A DNA stretch of 38,410 nucleotides from Anaerolineales bacterium (GTDB lineage Bacteria; Chloroflexota; Anaerolineae; Anaerolineales; Villigracilaceae): assembly GCA_016927315.1 (NCBI GenBank), contig JAFGMV010000005.1:1-38410 (forward strand), given 5' to 3'. Positions 25,379 to 33,076 of this stretch are shown here, in pieces. The notes under the pieces were generated by a model. It was given only the letters and a program-made list of their open reading frames with translations, did not search any database and was not told the DNA's origin. The number at the start of each line of letters is the position of its first letter. The first letter of the stretch is position 1. The position numbers were made by a program, and so were the translations under genes.

Positions 25379-26262
25379 TGTTTTCTATTCTTTCCACGAT
25401 AGGCCAGGTAGCTAAAGCCGATGCTGATTATATAGAGAATGAACATTGGAACCATTACAATCCCCATGTTAAATGGATCTACGGTTGGTGTAATCGCAGC
25501 GGCAAGGATAGCACAAAGAACAATTGCAATTCGCCATTGGTCCAGGATGGCTTTGGGATTTAATACCCCAATGGCAGTGAGAATAAAAGCGATCAAGGGG
25601 AACTCAAACGCTATTCCAATCCAGAACATCATACCTAGAGCAAGGTCGTAATAAGACTTCGCCTGGGGTTGTATATTGATGTCAACAAACCTGAGCAAGA
25701 TTGGAACGGCGGCAGGCAGCATTACATAAAAAGCAAAAGCCATCCCGGAGATGAACAAGACAAATGCAAGCGGGATCGCAACCAATCCCATTAATCTGGC
25801 GCGGGATCTTAGCCCGGGAGCAATAAAAAGATATAGTTCAAATGCAATATACGGTAAGGCTGCAACAAAACCAGATAATAACGCGATCTTTAGATATAGG
25901 CTAAAGGGTTCTGTCATCTCAATGGCTGTCAGGCTTTCAAAGCCTTCGGGAAGAGGTTTAGCCAGGTAAACAAGCAGCCGGTAGGCAAAACTGAAAGAAA
26001 TGACAGCGGTGGTCGAGAGGCCAAGTAAAATTCGCAGCAGGTGCATGCGAAGCACATTGATATGCGACCAAAGTTCTTCCCTGGCATCTTTGCTCTGGAT
26101 GGTGCTGGTAAAAACATCGACCAGGGGTTGTTCTTCGGGCTCATCCGTAAAGAAGTTTTTTACTTGTTTGAAGCCGCGGTAAGGGAGTCTGATGATTAAC
26201 CAGATAATGAAACGAAACGGGGCAGTGGTGGCTTTCCATGCGGTGGAGAAGAAATTTTTCAT
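25375..26262 (-). CDS. tatC: Sec-independent protein translocase TatC
   Basis: The 295-residue protein is the twin-arginine signal receptor of the Tat system, which exports folded proteins. A long N-terminal extension of about 60 residues precedes the conserved cytosolic start (REELWSHINVLRMHLLR). Membrane helices include FSLYLKIALLSGFVAALPYIAFELYLFIAPGL, with the Glu of the signal-binding site region, and YYDLALGMMFWIGIAFEFPL; AITPTVDPFNM precedes the last helix. The family is usually about 250 residues, so the extension accounts for the extra length. It follows the tatA/B gene by 12 bases and is coupled to the downstream lipoprotein. Confidence 0.93.
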   Translation of the reverse strand: MKNFFSTAWKATTAPFRFIIWLIIRLPYRGFKQVKNFFTDEPEEQPLVDVFTSTIQSKDAREELWSHINVLRMHLLRILLGLSTTAVISFSFAYRLLVYLAKPLPEGFESLTAIEMTEPFSLYLKIALLSGFVAALPYIAFELYLFIAPGLRSRARLMGLVAIPLAFVLFISGMAFAFYVMLPAAVPILLRFVDINIQPQAKSYYDLALGMMFWIGIAFEFPLIAFILTAIGVLNPKAILDQWRIAIVLCAILAAAITPTVDPFNMGIVMVPMFILYIISIGFSYLAYRGKNRKQ

Positions 26263-26274
26263 TGATTAGGCTGC

Positions 26275-26691
26275 CTATTGTTGGGATTCAGTTTTTCCTG
26301 TTCCAGGTTTCTGGTTTTCAATGTCCACGGTTTTTTGAGGAGGGGCAATAGTGAATTCTGGACCATCCTGATCGTCAATCGTCAGTCCCTGGTTGATTTC
26401 TTCGGTAATTTTTTTTAATCCTTCTACATCTACTGACTGTTCGATTTCGCTTTTGAGATTGTTGAATTCTTCAGGGTCGAAATTGGCTTCCCGCATCAGT
26501 CGGGTTGGCAGGTTGCGTATCTCCTTGGAGGTATCCTGGTAAACCCGCCAGGAATCAGACATGACCAGTTTTCGCAGCCAGGCGCCCAGTGTTCGGCCTA
26601 CTTTTTGCATGTCTTTGGGTCCCAAAAAAACCAAAACCAGAATCATGATAATTATAAATTCAATAGGTCCAATTCCCAAAAAATTGTCCAT
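26275..26691 (-). CDS. twin-arginine translocase subunit TatA/TatB
   Basis: This 138-residue protein has a short N-terminal membrane helix (IGPIEFIIIMILVLVFLGP), the Gly-Pro hinge, an amphipathic helix (KDMQKVGRTLGAWLRKL) and a long charged cytosolic tail. Pro at position 9 and the long tail are more TatB-like than TatA-like, but the families are not cleanly separable here. With TatC it would form the translocon; a second TatA-type gene should exist elsewhere. It starts 6 bases after the nusB stop. Confidence 0.88.
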   Translation of the reverse strand: MDNFLGIGPIEFIIIMILVLVFLGPKDMQKVGRTLGAWLRKLVMSDSWRVYQDTSKEIRNLPTRLMREANFDPEEFNNLKSEIEQSVDVEGLKKITEEINQGLTIDDQDGPEFTIAPPQKTVDIENQKPGTGKTESQQ

Positions 26692-26697
26692 AGCTAC

Positions 26698-27141
26698 CTA
26701 ATCTTCTTTTTCTTTTTGCTGCAGTGCTCGATTAATTTCGTTCTGGTAATCCGCCAGGCTGCCCAAGACGCCGTTGACGAATCTTGGGGCGCTGTCAGAG
26801 CCGAACATTTTTGCAAGTTCGACGGCTTCGTTGATCGCAACCTTGACGGGGGTTTCGCCTTGGATCGCAAATTCCCAGAATGCGATCCGCAGGATATTAC
26901 GGTCGATGGCTGCAATTTGATCCAGGGGCCATTCAGGGGCATACCGGGCAATTAAATTGTCCAGTTCTGTGATCAAGGGGATAATACCAAAGATGATCTG
27001 GCGGGCAAACTCAGCCAGATCCTCGTTCAAAGGGATGTCTTCCAGCCGGGCTTTAAATATTTCACCCGGTGGGTGGTCACTTATATCTACTTCGTAAAGT
27101 GTTTGCAGTGCCACGCTGCGCGCCTTGGTGCGTGACTTCAT
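26698..27141 (-). CDS. nusB: transcription antitermination factor NusB
   Basis: The 147-residue all-helical protein binds boxA RNA with NusE (ribosomal protein S10) to promote antitermination of rRNA transcription. Characteristic segments are ARSVALQTLYEVD (8-20), the central IARYAPEWPLDQIAAIDRNILRIAFWE, and PVKVAINEAVELAKMFGSDSAPRFVNGVLG. Its ATG is five bases after the asp23 stop, with GAGG inside the end of that gene. Confidence 0.93.
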   Translation of the reverse strand: MKSRTKARSVALQTLYEVDISDHPPGEIFKARLEDIPLNEDLAEFARQIIFGIIPLITELDNLIARYAPEWPLDQIAAIDRNILRIAFWEFAIQGETPVKVAINEAVELAKMFGSDSAPRFVNGVLGSLADYQNEINRALQQKEKED

Positions 27142-27146
27142 TCCGG

Positions 27147-27503
27147 TCAGGCCTCGTTGCCAGCGTTGAATTCAATATCTTCGATATGAATGTTTACATG
27201 GGAGATATCAATCCCCACCATTTCGCGTATCGCCCGGGCGACGTGTTTCTGTACATTGCGGCTGACCTCACGGATATTGACATCCTGCTTCAAGGCGATG
27301 TAAAGATCAATTTCGGCGACGTTATCCTTTACGTTGATCCGAACGCCATCACCGGCGCCATGCCGAAACAGTCGGTTTACTCCACCAGGGACCGGGGCCA
27401 TATCGCTGACTCCGGATATACTCAAGGCTGACTGGCGAGCAATCGTAAGCAGCACGTCGGGGGCAACGGTTGTTTTACCGGGTGGGCGGATTTCTTTGCT
27501 CAT
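27147..27503 (-). CDS. Asp23/Gls24 family envelope stress-type protein
   Basis: The protein of 118 residues matches the Asp23/Gls24 (DUF322) family: APDVLLTIARQSALSISGVSDMA at the start, GVRINVKDNVAEIDLYIALKQDVNIREV in the middle and VARAIREMVGIDISHVNIHIEDIEF at the end. Members are cytosolic or membrane-associated proteins tied to cell-envelope stress, and often sit beside nusB, as here. The start is ATG 27503 with AGGAG seven bases upstream; a longer frame to 27557 runs through a hairpin and is not supported. Confidence 0.88.
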   Translation of the reverse strand: MSKEIRPPGKTTVAPDVLLTIARQSALSISGVSDMAPVPGGVNRLFRHGAGDGVRINVKDNVAEIDLYIALKQDVNIREVSRNVQKHVARAIREMVGIDISHVNIHIEDIEFNAGNEA

Positions 27504-27528
27504 CAATTCTCCTGTTTCGAAAATGTTC

Positions 27529-27560
27529 GCCTTGCGAAAGTCTTCCGACTCTCGCAAGGC
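27529..27560 (-). other. intercistronic hairpin between fabG and the Asp23 gene
   Basis: GCCTTGCGA (27529-27537) and TCGCAAGGC (27552-27560) are perfect nine-base arms, with an inner AGTC/GACT helix and a TTCC loop. On the minus strand no T run follows, so an mRNA processing or stability element is more likely than a terminator. Confidence 0.5.
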
Positions 27561-27575
27561 AAGAACTCGTAATTC

Positions 27576-28331
27576 CTACATTACCATGCCGCCGTCTACT
27601 TGCAGGACAACGCCGGTTACATAAGAAGCTTGATCTGAAGCCAAAAAAGCAACGGCATTGGCGATATCTTGGGGGGCGCCAAAACGGCCCAAGGGTGTCA
27701 ATTTGATGCCCCATTCACGCACTTCTTCCGGCAGGTCTACGGTCAGGTCCGTTTCAATAAAACCGGGGGCAACGGCATTGACGGTCACATTGCGTGAGCC
27801 GACTTCCTTTGCCAGTGCTTTTGTAAAACCGATTAACCCTGCTTTGGAAGAGGAGTAGTTGGTTTGCCCTGCCTGGCCGCTTACGCCTGAAACAGAAGAG
27901 ATATTTATGATCCGCCCGGATTTCTGTTTCATCATCTGGCGAATGATTGCCTGGGAGCAGTTGAAAGCGCCTTTCAGGTTGATGTTAAGCACCATATCCC
28001 AGTCCTGTTCGGGCATTCGCATGATCAGTCCATCGCGGGTAATCCCGGCATTGTTGACGAGGATATCAACTTGCCCGAATTCTTCCAGGACTTTCTTCAC
28101 CATTTCTTTAGCGCTTTCGCTGTTGGATACATCCACAGACAGGGCAATGGCTTTTTGGCCGGCGCCGGAGGTGATTTCTTTGGCGGTTTCTTCTGCCAGT
28201 TCGGCTTTAAGGTCGGCCACCACAACAACTGCGCCAAGTTTGGCCAAAGTCATGGCGATCGCTTTGCCAATTCCCCGGGCGCCGCCGGTGATCACTGCTA
28301 CCTTGTCTTTTAATGAGATAAACTCTGTCAT
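27576..28331 (-). CDS. fabG: 3-oxoacyl-[acyl-carrier-protein] reductase
   Basis: The 251-residue short-chain dehydrogenase reduces 3-oxoacyl-ACP with NADPH in fatty-acid elongation. The nucleotide-binding motif is TGGARGIGKAIA (about 15-26), with VDILVNNAGITRDGL. The catalytic set is Ser in INISSVSG and YxxxK in TNYSSSKAGLIGF, and the C-terminus ends VTGVVLQVDGGMVM as in FabG. AGGAGC precedes the ATG by seven bases, and a TATAAT (28359-28354) gives a short leader. It heads a minus-strand series fabG-asp23-nusB-tatA/B-tatC-lipoprotein. Other SDR substrates cannot be excluded. Confidence 0.9.
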   Translation of the reverse strand: MTEFISLKDKVAVITGGARGIGKAIAMTLAKLGAVVVVADLKAELAEETAKEITSGAGQKAIALSVDVSNSESAKEMVKKVLEEFGQVDILVNNAGITRDGLIMRMPEQDWDMVLNINLKGAFNCSQAIIRQMMKQKSGRIINISSVSGVSGQAGQTNYSSSKAGLIGFTKALAKEVGSRNVTVNAVAPGFIETDLTVDLPEEVREWGIKLTPLGRFGAPQDIANAVAFLASDQASYVTGVVLQVDGGMVM

Positions 28332-28353
28332 CGTTCTGCTCCTAGGTTTTAAG

Positions 28354-28359
28354 ATTATA
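28354..28359 (-). promoter_or_regulatory. -10 element upstream of fabG
   Basis: TATAAT on the minus strand 22 bases upstream of the fabG ATG, with no recognisable -35 at standard distance. Confidence 0.4.
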
Positions 28360-28401
28360 CACCAATGACGGCAAGTACATGCCTTCTACAGTGTTAACCC
28401 A

Positions 28402-29064
28402 TTATTGCTTGCGTGGTTTCAACCCCAGGGCTAACGCAAGCGATCCAGCCAGTACCAACACTCCCTCGACGATGAAAACATCCTGCCAGAATCGCAGCGG
28501 GAACAGGCGGATGAGCGTGTCTGTGTACAGGAAGAGCCAAGAATCTCCTTCAAAGAAAAGCGAATGGAAGAGCACAAAGAACTGCCAGAAGCTGACCAGG
28601 GAGAACAGTACAATTGTCCCCATCAGTGCCAGGGTTACCCAGCCGCCTCGTCTTAATCCGTTTTTGAATGCCTGTTTCCAGTTTCCAAACCATGCCCAGA
28701 CACCCAGACTTGCCAGCGCCGCCATATCGATGTATCCAAATTTCAGAGCGGCCTGGGTGACGACTTTTACATCCTGCATGTGGTTTAACTCACGCTCATT
28801 ATAAAGAGGCGCGCCGTCCGGAAACTTCAGGTCGCCCAGGTAGTCAATTCCGGCGGAGTTGACCAGGTAATTGATGGCATATTTTGACCACTCCAGGCGG
28901 TCTACCTGTGTAAAACCGTATTCATCTGGCGGGAAGCCCGGCATACGGTACTCGAGTTCAGTGAAAACGGGCGTTAGCAGCAGGCGGATGGTCAGGATGA
29001 TCAAAGCTCCCGGAGTCAGCAGGCTTACGATCCAGGAGAGGATATTTTCCATAAATCGGTTCAT
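28402..29064 (-). CDS. TIGR01906 (DUF1461) family integral membrane protein
   Basis: The protein of 220 residues has four to five membrane helices. Its pattern fits TIGR01906/DUF1461 proteins of unknown function: a first helix (SWIVSLLTPGALIILTIRLLL), an extracytoplasmic stretch with the ERELNHMQDVK motif (about 93-103), a second helix around YIDMAALASLGVWAWF, then GGWVTLALMGTIVLFSLV and a final VEGVLVLAGSLALALGL. ATG 29064 overlaps the upstream stop as ATGA, so it is coupled to the spermidine-synthase-like gene; the longer frame to 29124 is not needed. Confidence 0.78.
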   Translation of the reverse strand: MNRFMENILSWIVSLLTPGALIILTIRLLLTPVFTELEYRMPGFPPDEYGFTQVDRLEWSKYAINYLVNSAGIDYLGDLKFPDGAPLYNERELNHMQDVKVVTQAALKFGYIDMAALASLGVWAWFGNWKQAFKNGLRRGGWVTLALMGTIVLFSLVSFWQFFVLFHSLFFEGDSWLFLYTDTLIRLFPLRFWQDVFIVEGVLVLAGSLALALGLKPRKQ

Positions 29065-30611
29065 TGCAAGATCTCTGTTTCTCCGTGCAGGACGAAATTG
29101 ATGATCATGTTGTTGGTGATCCATTCGATCGGGGCTTTATCGTCTGTGAAGACCTGGGCGGTTTCATAACCGGGCTGCAGGTTTGTGACCGCAGTCTGGA
29201 TGGCTACCAACAGGAGCGGTTCCGTCCCGTCCTGCTGCTGCAGCCGGGTAAGGTTTTCGACCAGGTTGTCGGGGTGGGTTGGCTGCTTTGTGGCATAGAC
29301 AATCGAATTGAAGGTATAGGGTATATCGATGACATAGACCGAAGGGTAAATACTGGCGATGGTTGTTGCCAGCCCGTTGATCAGGCGGCGGTCACCAGGG
29401 GAGCGCCCGACATTGATGGTCAGAACGCCGTCGTCTTCCAGGTGGTCGTAGGTGACCTGGAAGAATTCCCGGGTGGTCATATGCGGCGGGATATAGGGCG
29501 GCCGGTAGGCATCCACGCCGATAATGGTATATTGGTAAGGGCTTTGCATCAATCCCCAGCGCCCGTCCTGTATATGAACGTTCAGGTTCGGCATATCCAT
29601 GCCGAAGTAGTCCCGGCCGACCTCCACGATCTTGGGATCGATCTCCCAGCCATCGATCGGGACGGCGCCGAAAGCCGCAGTCGCCTGGCGCGCCGTTGTG
29701 CCCGCTGCCAGGCCGACGATACCGACGCGTTTCACCTGTTCGGGTGTGAACCCTTCATTAAAGAAAGGACCCACCAGGAACTGTTCCCAGGGGCCGTTGT
29801 AAGACAGGATTTCCGGATGGTAGACAGAATGAACTCCCTGCCCGTCATTCAGACGTAAGAGCGTGTACCCGTTTTGTTCCAGCACCTGGATATAATTGTA
29901 GGCCGATTCGGTCTCGTAGACCTGGCCCTTCGACTGCTTCATGGATTGTCCGGAGGTGATCACGGCCGCCAGTATCAGGATGATGGGCATGACCAGGTAA
30001 ATGAGGGCATCCCTGCGCTGGCCGCACAGCCACAATCCGATCAGGGCGACTGCCAGCAGGGTCAGGCTGAAAGCCAGGAATGTACGCAGGGTCCCGATGG
30101 TAGGGATCAGTACCAGCGTAGGCAGGAATGAACCCAAGACCGAGCCCAGGGTCGAAATGGCGTACAGCGTCCCGGCCACGTTCCCGGTCGTTTCTGTGTC
30201 CTGCACACTGATGCGGATCGCAAAAGGCGAAATGGCGCCCAGCAGGGTGACCGGAATGCTGAACAGGACCAGCACACCGGCGAAAGATCCCAGCATAATC
30301 CCAAATTGCAGCCCGTCGAAGGCGATTGCGGCTGCCCGCAGGACAGGCTGGGCGACGAACGGGACCACGCCAACCGTGAACGCTCCCCAGGCCAGGACTT
30401 TGTACAGGGTCTTGGGGTGCGGCGAGCGGTCTGCCCAGCGTCCGCCCAGGAAATAACCTGCGGTCAGGTAAATCATGATCAGGCCGATGATACTGGCCCA
30501 CACCAGGTTGCTGGTGCCGAAGACATTTCCTAACAGGCGTGCAGCGCCAAACTCGGCAGCCAGGGTGGTCATACCGGAGATGAAGACAGTGAAGTAGATG
30601 TATTTTCGCAT
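29061..30611 (-). CDS. fused MFS-like transporter/spermidine synthase-like protein
   Basis: This 516-residue protein has an N-terminal half with about seven membrane helices (MTTLAAEFGAARLLGNVFG, LTAGYFLGGRWADRSP, NVAGTLYAISTLGSVLGSFL), as in membrane-bound spermidine-synthase-like proteins. The C-terminal half (about 230-516) is a methyltransferase-fold aminopropyltransferase-like domain: RLNDGQGVHSVYHPE, the glycine-rich VGIVGLAAGTTARQA, acidic GWEIDPKIVEVGRDYFG, and VGVDAYRPPYIPPHMTTREFF. The typical synthase GGGDG motif is altered to GLAAGT, so polyamine synthesis is uncertain. A TATAAT (30646-30641) precedes it. Confidence 0.85.
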   Translation of the reverse strand: MRKYIYFTVFISGMTTLAAEFGAARLLGNVFGTSNLVWASIIGLIMIYLTAGYFLGGRWADRSPHPKTLYKVLAWGAFTVGVVPFVAQPVLRAAAIAFDGLQFGIMLGSFAGVLVLFSIPVTLLGAISPFAIRISVQDTETTGNVAGTLYAISTLGSVLGSFLPTLVLIPTIGTLRTFLAFSLTLLAVALIGLWLCGQRRDALIYLVMPIILILAAVITSGQSMKQSKGQVYETESAYNYIQVLEQNGYTLLRLNDGQGVHSVYHPEILSYNGPWEQFLVGPFFNEGFTPEQVKRVGIVGLAAGTTARQATAAFGAVPIDGWEIDPKIVEVGRDYFGMDMPNLNVHIQDGRWGLMQSPYQYTIIGVDAYRPPYIPPHMTTREFFQVTYDHLEDDGVLTINVGRSPGDRRLINGLATTIASIYPSVYVIDIPYTFNSIVYATKQPTHPDNLVENLTRLQQQDGTEPLLLVAIQTAVTNLQPGYETAQVFTDDKAPIEWITNNMIINFVLHGETEILQ

Positions 30612-30640
30612 ACGCCTTCCAAGGAATAACGGGATACGCG

Positions 30641-30670
30641 ATTATACCCTGCAATGAAATCGACTATACT
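30641..30670. promoter_or_regulatory. divergent -10 elements between spermidine-synthase-like and pentapeptide genes
   Basis: TATAAT on the minus strand (30646-30641) faces the MFS/spermidine-synthase-like gene, and TATACT on the plus strand (30665-30670) faces the pentapeptide gene. The plus -10 ends seven bases before the ATG, so that message would begin at or next to its start codon. The -35 elements are weak on both sides. Confidence 0.45.
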
Positions 30671-30676
30671 AGGAAG

Positions 30677-31339
30677 ATGGATTGTAATAAGATCAACCCA
30701 CCGCACTTCCCCGGGCAGTTCGATGGGAAATTCGCCGAAAGTCTGGCAGACTACAACGAATACATGGCTGTTGACCTGTCTGGGTCGGATTTTTCCAACC
30801 AGCAGGCCCGTGGCGTCTTGTTTGAGGGTTCCCGTTTGCGGAGAGTAAATTTCCTGGGGACCCGGCTGGAAAAGGCCAGGCTGGTCGATGTTGCCCTGGA
30901 TGCCTGTGAATTCTCGGGGGCCGGCTGGGAGGAACCGCACTTCAGGCGGGTTGAATTAATTGGCAGCCGGATGATCGGCTGGCAACTGTTCGAAGCCCGG
31001 TTTGAGGAGGTGCTCTTCCGGGAATGCAAATTCGAGCGGGCTGTCTTTGTCAACTCGACTTTCAAAGCCGCGCGCTTTGAGCGTTGTGACCTGTGCGGAG
31101 TCTCCTTCGATAAAGCCGACCTGTCTGGGGTGATGTTCGCTGATTGCGACCTGACACAGGCGGTTTTCCGGTCTGCGACACTGCAGGATGCAGATTTCCG
31201 TACTGCGGTTCTGAACGGCATGCAAATCGAAGCGCGTGATATGATTGGCGCAGTCATCCATCCATCCCAGGCGGTACAGGTCGTCAGTTTGCTGGGGGTC
31301 CAGGTTCAGGAAAGTGATGAGACTTTGTTTGCCGCCTGA
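30677..31339 (+). CDS. pentapeptide-repeat protein
   Basis: The 220-residue protein consists largely of tandem pentapeptides of the A(D/N)Lxx type with a central Phe or Leu, for example VDLSGSDFSNQQARGVLF, ADLSGVMFADCDLTQAVF and ATLQDADFRTAVLNG. These fold into a four-sided right-handed beta-helix. Some members mimic DNA and protect gyrase from quinolones (Qnr, MfpA), but this cannot be claimed from repeats alone. Repeats span about 30-200, with a short non-repeat tail. No signal peptide is present, so it is cytosolic. The promoter geometry suggests a leaderless or near-leaderless mRNA. Confidence 0.85.
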   Translation: MDCNKINPPHFPGQFDGKFAESLADYNEYMAVDLSGSDFSNQQARGVLFEGSRLRRVNFLGTRLEKARLVDVALDACEFSGAGWEEPHFRRVELIGSRMIGWQLFEARFEEVLFRECKFERAVFVNSTFKAARFERCDLCGVSFDKADLSGVMFADCDLTQAVFRSATLQDADFRTAVLNGMQIEARDMIGAVIHPSQAVQVVSLLGVQVQESDETLFAA

Positions 31340-31391
31340 GATGATGAGGTACATTTATTGTGTCTGGTGATTTTTTCAAGGAGGAACCCAT

Positions 31392-31925
31392 ATGCAGGAA
31401 AGATTGGTCATGACGCTGACCGGCGCCGACCGGGTGGGAATCGTCGAAGAAGTTACTGATATTATTTTGAAGTGTGACGGGAATATTGATGCCAGCCGGA
31501 TGGCCCGGTTGGGCGGCGAGTTCGCGATGCTGGTGTTGATCACCGTACCCGGTGGTAAGCTGCGCCAGTTAGAGGACGGGTTGTGCGGTTTACAGGATGA
31601 CGGCTACAACATTATTACCCGCCCGACGGGGCAGGGAGTCTCTGCCAAATACGCCGGTTGGACTCCGTACCGGGTAGTGGTCAACGGCGCCGATCATGAG
31701 GGCATTATCCATAACATTGCCCGGCACCTTGCCAGGCAGGGGGTTAATATCGAATCGATGGACACCGGAATGGCGCCTGCCCCGGTCAGCGGTACACCGC
31801 TGTTTACCATGGATGCGGTTGTGGTCGCGCCGCCAGACCTGAACTATTATGATCTGCGTGAAAATCTTGAAGAGGTAGCGGACGATCTGAATGTTGAGGT
31901 GAGTGTTTCACCCTTTACGGGGTAA
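31392..31925 (+). CDS. tandem ACT-domain protein (GcvR-like)
   Basis: The 177-residue protein has two ACT domains (about 4-80 and 90-175): VMTLTGADRVGIVEEVTDII and YRVVVNGADHEGIIHNIARHLARQGVNIESM are the typical first strand and helix of each. The layout matches GcvR-type proteins, which respond to amino acids, usually glycine or serine, and act on transcription through protein partners. No DNA-binding domain is present. AAGGAGG stands seven bases before the ATG. Its effector and target are unknown. Confidence 0.85.
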   Translation: MQERLVMTLTGADRVGIVEEVTDIILKCDGNIDASRMARLGGEFAMLVLITVPGGKLRQLEDGLCGLQDDGYNIITRPTGQGVSAKYAGWTPYRVVVNGADHEGIIHNIARHLARQGVNIESMDTGMAPAPVSGTPLFTMDAVVVAPPDLNYYDLRENLEEVADDLNVEVSVSPFTG

Positions 31926-31936
31926 ATGATTGCTAT

Positions 31937-31966
31937 CCGCTGTTCCTAAGACGGGAACGGGGATTT
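31937..31966 (+). terminator. weak terminator after the ACT gene
   Basis: CTGTTCC and GGAACGG pair over seven positions (one G-U) around a seven-base loop, followed by GGATTTTG. It is a weak candidate because the T run is short. Confidence 0.3.
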
Positions 31967-32059
31967 TGCACACAGCCGGGTTTGCCGCAGATGGTTTGGG
32001 GAGCAGCCTGTGAACAAGCCGCCTCTATAAATATTCTGAATTTTCTGTGAATTTTTCTG

Positions 32060-32088
32060 TTGACAGCCTGATCTCCAGACGTTATAAT
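32060..32088 (+). promoter_or_regulatory. consensus promoter of the rplU-rpmA-rpmE operon
   Basis: TTGACA (32060-32065), exactly 17 bases, then TATAAT (32083-32088): both hexamers are perfect sigma70 consensus, as expected for a ribosomal protein operon. Confidence 0.9.
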
Positions 32089-32094
32089 ATCTTT

Positions 32095-32220
32095 CGCTCC
32101 AGCCCCGGCTGTACGATTGCTGGGGCGGAAGTATGTATATTCCAGCTTCCCCGTACGCCGGTGAAGGAAAAGTTGCTCCCACGGGTTGTACGGCGAAGTG
32201 AAGACTTGGAGAGTCAAAAA
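32095..32220 (+). ncRNA. structured 5' leader of rplU (possible autoregulatory element)
   Basis: The leader of about 126 bases contains GCCCC/GGGGC arms near 32104-32128 and CCGTAC/GTACGG arms in the second half. Ribosomal protein leaders often bind the encoded protein, and L21 leader motifs are known in other phyla; no match to a defined motif is claimed. Confidence 0.3.
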
Positions 32221-32787
32221 ATGATGTACGCAATTGTAGAAAGCGGCGGCAAGCAGTATAAAGCCGTTGCAGGCGAGGCCCTGGAGGTCGATCGCCTTCC
32301 ACTCGAGGTTGGCGCAAAATTTGACTTTGAGAGTGTTCTGCTGGTGGTAGATGGCGACGAAGTAATGGTTGGCGCCCCGACAGTTGCCGGCGTCCCGGTA
32401 AAAGCCACCGTGCTTGAGCACTTCAAAGGCCAGAAATTGATTGTCTTCAAATACACTCCCAAAAAGCGCATCCGCGTCAAGCGAGGCCATCGCCAGCAGT
32501 ATACCCGGCTGATGATCGACCAGGTCGGCAAGACGACCGCCGCCGAGAAGGCTGCCAAAGCTGCCCCGGTCGAAGAGGAAGCCACTGTGAAGAAAGAAGC
32601 TGCGGCAAAGAAACCCGCCAAGGCGGCCGCGGCTTCCAAGACAGCCAAGAAAGCGGCTGCCAAGAAGACGCCCGCCAAGAAAACAGCTTCTAAGAAAGCT
32701 CCGGCGAAGAAGATGCCAGCCAAGAAGACTGCGTCTGCAAAGAAGACCTCTTCCACTGCTAAGAAGAGCAGTGCCAAGAAGTCATAG
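32221..32787 (+). CDS. rplU: ribosomal protein bL21 with long Lys/Ala C-terminal tail
   Basis: Residues 1-103 are a normal L21: YAIVESGGKQYKAVAGE, then GAPTVAGVPVKATVLEHFKGQKLIVFKY and KKRIRVKRGHRQQYTRLMID, which binds 23S rRNA in the large subunit. Residues 104-188 form a tail of repeated AKK, PAKK and TAKK units, with one acidic patch (PVEEEATVKKE). This resembles histone-H1-like or HU-type basic tails and is predicted disordered. L21 is usually about 100-105 residues. GGAG at 32208-32211 favours ATG 32221; the second ATG is adjacent. It is first in the rplU-rpmA-rpmE operon. Confidence 0.93.
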   Translation: MMYAIVESGGKQYKAVAGEALEVDRLPLEVGAKFDFESVLLVVDGDEVMVGAPTVAGVPVKATVLEHFKGQKLIVFKYTPKKRIRVKRGHRQQYTRLMIDQVGKTTAAEKAAKAAPVEEEATVKKEAAAKKPAKAAAASKTAKKAAAKKTPAKKTASKKAPAKKMPAKKTASAKKTSSTAKKSSAKKS

Positions 32788-32802
32788 GTTTGAGAGGTAA
32801 CA

Positions 32803-33057
32803 ATGGCTCATAAAAAAGGCGGCGGTTCAAGCCGCAACGGTCGAGATAGTAATGCCCAGCGCCTGGGCGTCAAGAAGTATGCCGGTGAAGCAGTGCTTTC
32901 CGGAAATATTCTGGTTCGCCAGCGTGGTACCCACATTGTCCCCGGGCTCAACGTTGGCAAAGGTTCGGACGATACCTTGTTCGCTACGGCCAATGGGGTT
33001 GTCAGATTTGACATTACCCGTGGTCGTAAGCGTGTGAATGTCGTTCCGGCTGTGTAG
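32803..33057 (+). CDS. rpmA: ribosomal protein bL27
   Basis: This 84-residue protein is a standard L27 with the conserved start [23 protein letters not shown], whose flexible N-terminus reaches the peptidyl-transferase centre. It continues with [21 protein letters not shown] and ends near [13 protein letters not shown]. No N-terminal extension needing cleavage is present. It lies 15 bases after rplU, the common order. Confidence 0.97.
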   Translation: MAHKKGGGSSRNGRDSNAQRLGVKKYAGEAVLSGNILVRQRGTHIVPGLNVGKGSDDTLFATANGVVRFDITRGRKRVNVVPAV

Positions 33058-33076
33058 GGCGAAAGGAGACGATTCC

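Noticed and set aside
29061-30611. Assigning spermidine synthase activity
   Set aside because: The glycine-rich substrate motif is altered (GLAAGT) and half of the protein is membrane helices, so only a family-level call is justified.
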